Part shown: positions 62,451-64,000 of the stretch, one piece after another
Position numbering within the stretch: the first letter of the stretch is position 1
Layout of the letters: every line of letters starts with the position of its first letter
IMG/VR virus record: IMGVR_UViG_3300025093_000019
Coordinates: 1 to 64,000 of that record
Length of the DNA: 64,000 nucleotides
Source of the DNA: a virus
Strand: one strand, 5' to 3'
Position numbers and translations under genes: made by a program
Notes under the pieces: generated by a model
What the model was told of the DNA's origin: nothing
The model's database searches: none
The model's input: the letters and a program-made list of their open reading frames with translations, nothing else

Positions 62451-62515
62451 AAGACGAAGTTATATACAATAAAAGAGAAATTCAACTTATCTTTTAAACA
62501 ATAAAATGTTAACAA

Positions 62516-62716
62516 GTGAAAAATCGTGGGAATTTTGGAGCTTTAGAACCATATTATGGGTATAAAGTGACCGTAAAGGATATATTTGGGGACATCAAAT
62601 CATTTAAGATTTTGGCTCGATCAGAATACGAAGCTCGTGAAAGAGTATATGCTAAATTCATGCAGTTTCAACCTGATTTACAAGAATACTCATTTGGTGT
62701 AAGAACTTTAATTTAA
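62516..62716 (+). CDS. Small hypothetical protein
   Basis: This 66-residue protein starts at GTG 62516. It has a beta-alpha pattern ('YKVTVKDIFGDIKSFKILA', then 'SEYEARERVYAKFMQF'). An upstream ATG at 62506 is in another frame and hits a stop after 19 codons. It lies just downstream of the AT-rich repeat array and could be expressed from within it. Function unknown. Confidence 0.55.
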   Translation: MKNRGNFGALEPYYGYKVTVKDIFGDIKSFKILARSEYEARERVYAKFMQFQPDLQEYSFGVRTLI

Positions 62717-62797
62717 TTGGCACTGTAGATCGTGTCACCGGGGAAGGGAGCATCCGGTAATCACACTCTCATTTTTTTACGCTTAAATTCAACAAAA

Positions 62798-63304
62798 GTG
62801 AAAAATCAAACTCAATTAAAAGCTGGCTTAATAGCCTTTATCTTGTCTTTATTTGCAATACAATATTTGCATGGACAAGGTGACATGTTTACTGCACATA
62901 ATCTTAATTCATCTCCTGAGATTGAAAAAGAAATGATGCAACCGTACATTACTATTTATGGTGATGTAATTAACTCTGATGTTCGTAGAGACAAAGTGGA
63001 CATACAAGTATTTATGCTTGATGACTCTACATGTACTTGGCAAAAGATCGAACATTACACTGACAATGAATTCTATTTATTACTTGAACGTGGTAAAGAA
63101 TATCAAGTCTGGTTTGACAATGGATCTAAATACAAAATACTATACGTGGATCCTGGTTACATTGGAAACTATGCTTATCGCATCAATGCTAATTTTACCA
63201 AAGATGGATGTGCTAGAATGACACCAACTGAATCAGGTAAGAAATATTTTGTTGATTACATTAGTCACAGTGAGCTTAAATCACTTGCCTATAATAGTAA
63301 TTAG
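62798..63304 (+). CDS. Secreted protein with signal peptide
   Basis: This 168-residue protein starts at GTG 62798 (MKNQTQLKAGLIAFILSLFA), which gives a proper signal peptide ending near HGQG. An upstream in-frame GTG at 62732 adds 22 residues without it and is rejected. The mature part contains 'ITIYGDVINSDVRRDKVDIQ' and 'YHI-type' strands with 'EYQVWFDNGSKYKILYVDPG', resembling carboxypeptidase-regulatory-like or Ig-type domains of Bacteroidota exported proteins. Such domains often start with 'GDV.n.......i.v'. Periplasmic or surface role inferred. It abuts the next gene. Confidence 0.6.
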   Translation: MKNQTQLKAGLIAFILSLFAIQYLHGQGDMFTAHNLNSSPEIEKEMMQPYITIYGDVINSDVRRDKVDIQVFMLDDSTCTWQKIEHYTDNEFYLLLERGKEYQVWFDNGSKYKILYVDPGYIGNYAYRINANFTKDGCARMTPTESGKKYFVDYISHSELKSLAYNSN

Positions 63305-63739
63305 ATGAAAAGGAGAAAGGTAGATGTATCGCTTACTCACAATACGGGTAAGCGGTACACTGGTAAACGGAAACCAGTTAGTCCACTTCCTCTTCCATTG
63401 CGTAACATGCTTAGACAATTTTGTAGTGACAATGGTATCTTTATGGATCCACAAGGTCAATACATTATGTTGTTTGATAATGTTAATGGTAAAGGTAAAA
63501 TGAAAGAGATCAAATTTTATCTTAATTACCATAAGACTCAAGATAAACATTATGAAAACTCATCTGGTATTGAATTAAACATACCAGGACGTGAGTACAT
63601 CATTGCATCTAATCATCGAATGCAAAAGCAAGTAAATGTCACTCGTTTGATGGCACATACATTTGCTTTTGATAAAGCCGTGTCAAACACTAACTTTGAT
63701 GATAAAATGAAACAGTTCATCTTAAACTTGACACAATGA
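63305..63739 (+). CDS. Hypothetical basic protein
   Basis: This 144-residue protein is Lys/Arg-rich at the start (MKRRKVDVSLTHNTGKRYTG). The end has 'QVNVTRLMAHTFAF', which recalls the 'v.RLvA.tF' helix of HNH-endonuclease-associated domains, but no HNH catalytic motif is visible. A nucleic-acid-binding role is possible. It starts directly after the previous stop and overlaps the next gene by four bases (ATGA). Confidence 0.55.
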   Translation: MKRRKVDVSLTHNTGKRYTGKRKPVSPLPLPLRNMLRQFCSDNGIFMDPQGQYIMLFDNVNGKGKMKEIKFYLNYHKTQDKHYENSSGIELNIPGREYIIASNHRMQKQVNVTRLMAHTFAFDKAVSNTNFDDKMKQFILNLTQ

Positions 63740-63903
63740 TCAGATTTTTTAGAATACATAAGTTCAGGCCAACAGCAGGAATAATCACTAATGATTTTGT
63801 GTTATTAGGATTTGGTTACAGCGGTGGTTATAATGCACTCCTATTTTGTGTGTTTAACCTGTATGTTGGCCTGAGCATAACTCGTAAATTCAATAAGAAG
63901 TGA
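63736..63903 (+). CDS. Small membrane protein
   Basis: This 55-residue protein runs from ATG 63736 (overlapping the preceding stop) to TGA 63901-63903. The start is basic (MIRFFRIHKFRPTAG) and is followed by a hydrophobic stretch (FVLLGFGYSGGYNALLFCVF) and a basic end. Probably one or two membrane spans. Coupled by ATGA to the gene before and by GTGA to the next. Function unknown. Confidence 0.55.
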   Translation: MIRFFRIHKFRPTAGIITNDFVLLGFGYSGGYNALLFCVFNLYVGLSITRKFNKK

Positions 63904-64000
63904 AAATATCAGAACAACCTTTGGAGAAGTTATTTGAAACATTTCAGCGTGATATGGTTAAAATGACTCAAGACACTTTTAATAGTATGTATCCTAATAG
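63900..64000 (+). CDS. Partial gene, continues beyond the window
   Basis: A frame opens at GTG 63900, overlapping the preceding stop by four bases (GTGA), and stays open to the end of the window (about 33 residues: MKISEQPLEKLFETFQRDMV...). Helical and charged. The overlap and the cluster's frequent use of GTG support a real start, but too little is visible for any function. Confidence 0.45.
   Translation, partial: MKISEQPLEKLFETFQRDMVKMTQDTFNSMYPN

Noticed and set aside
62506-62565. ATG-started frame just before the gene at 62516
   Set aside because: It ends after 19 codons. The overlapping GTG frame is longer and more protein-like.
62732-62797. Upstream GTG start for the secreted protein
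   Set aside because: It would add 22 residues ahead of a clear signal peptide, which normally begins the protein.
1-64000. Search by eye for tRNA genes, transposases, integrases and CRISPR arrays
   Set aside because: None recognised. A covariance-model scan would be needed to exclude a tRNA.

Overview
The window reads as part of the genome of a tailed bacteriophage that infects a Bacteroidota host, probably an environmental or flavobacterial one. The layout is podovirus-like and resembles crAss-like phages (Crassvirales). Supporting signs are: an AT-rich sequence; A-rich start contexts with no evident Shine-Dalgarno; one good match to the Bacteroidota promoter pattern (TTTG, 20 bp, TATATTTG); a Cys-rich 'GCTDP..CNY' repeat typical of Bacteroidota secreted proteins; and a structural gene order (TerL, portal, probable scaffold, major capsid protein, ring/tail proteins, HU/IHF-like protein, stabilization protein, giant RNA polymerase protein) that matches the crAss-like plan. 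Assignments rest on motifs, order and size read by eye; no database search was possible.

Layout. (1) 1-2739, plus strand: the end of a spore-photoproduct-lyase-like radical SAM gene, then seven small genes (zinc-ribbon and single-span membrane proteins), many with an identical AAACAAAG-ATG start context. (2) 2746-2774: a bidirectional terminator between converging units. (3) 61370 down to 2830, minus strand: about 58.5 kb of tightly packed late genes in one direction. In transcription order these are four small genes including a RusA-type resolvase; more small genes and two fibre-like proteins; a lysis cassette (membrane proteins, a one-piece spanin, a candidate endolysin); TerL; portal; probable scaffold; major capsid protein; connector and tail genes; large Gly-rich virion proteins likely to be ejected; the 6,829-residue giant protein; and a distal adhesin set (beta-propeller, tail-collar fibre, collagen-like protein). 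(4) 61371-61582: a divergent control region with a promoter, a terminator-like leader hairpin and three C6 tracts. (5) 61583-64000, plus strand: small probable early genes, several starting with GTG, plus an AT-rich repeat array.

The most striking item is the giant gene at 7779-28268. One uninterrupted reading frame carries, in order, a complete SF1 helicase motif set, a RecB/Cas4-type PD-(D/E)XK nuclease, a multisubunit-type RNA polymerase active site (NRVPT followed 38 residues later by DYDID) and an HEMLH zinc-peptidase motif. Upstream in the same operon, a 1,012-residue virion-type protein begins with a compact SET lysine-methyltransferase-like domain. A simple working model is that these large proteins travel in the virion and enter the cell with the DNA. 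There they would start early transcription, process or protect DNA and modify host proteins, before host polymerase transcribes the late operon from the 61.47 kb promoter.
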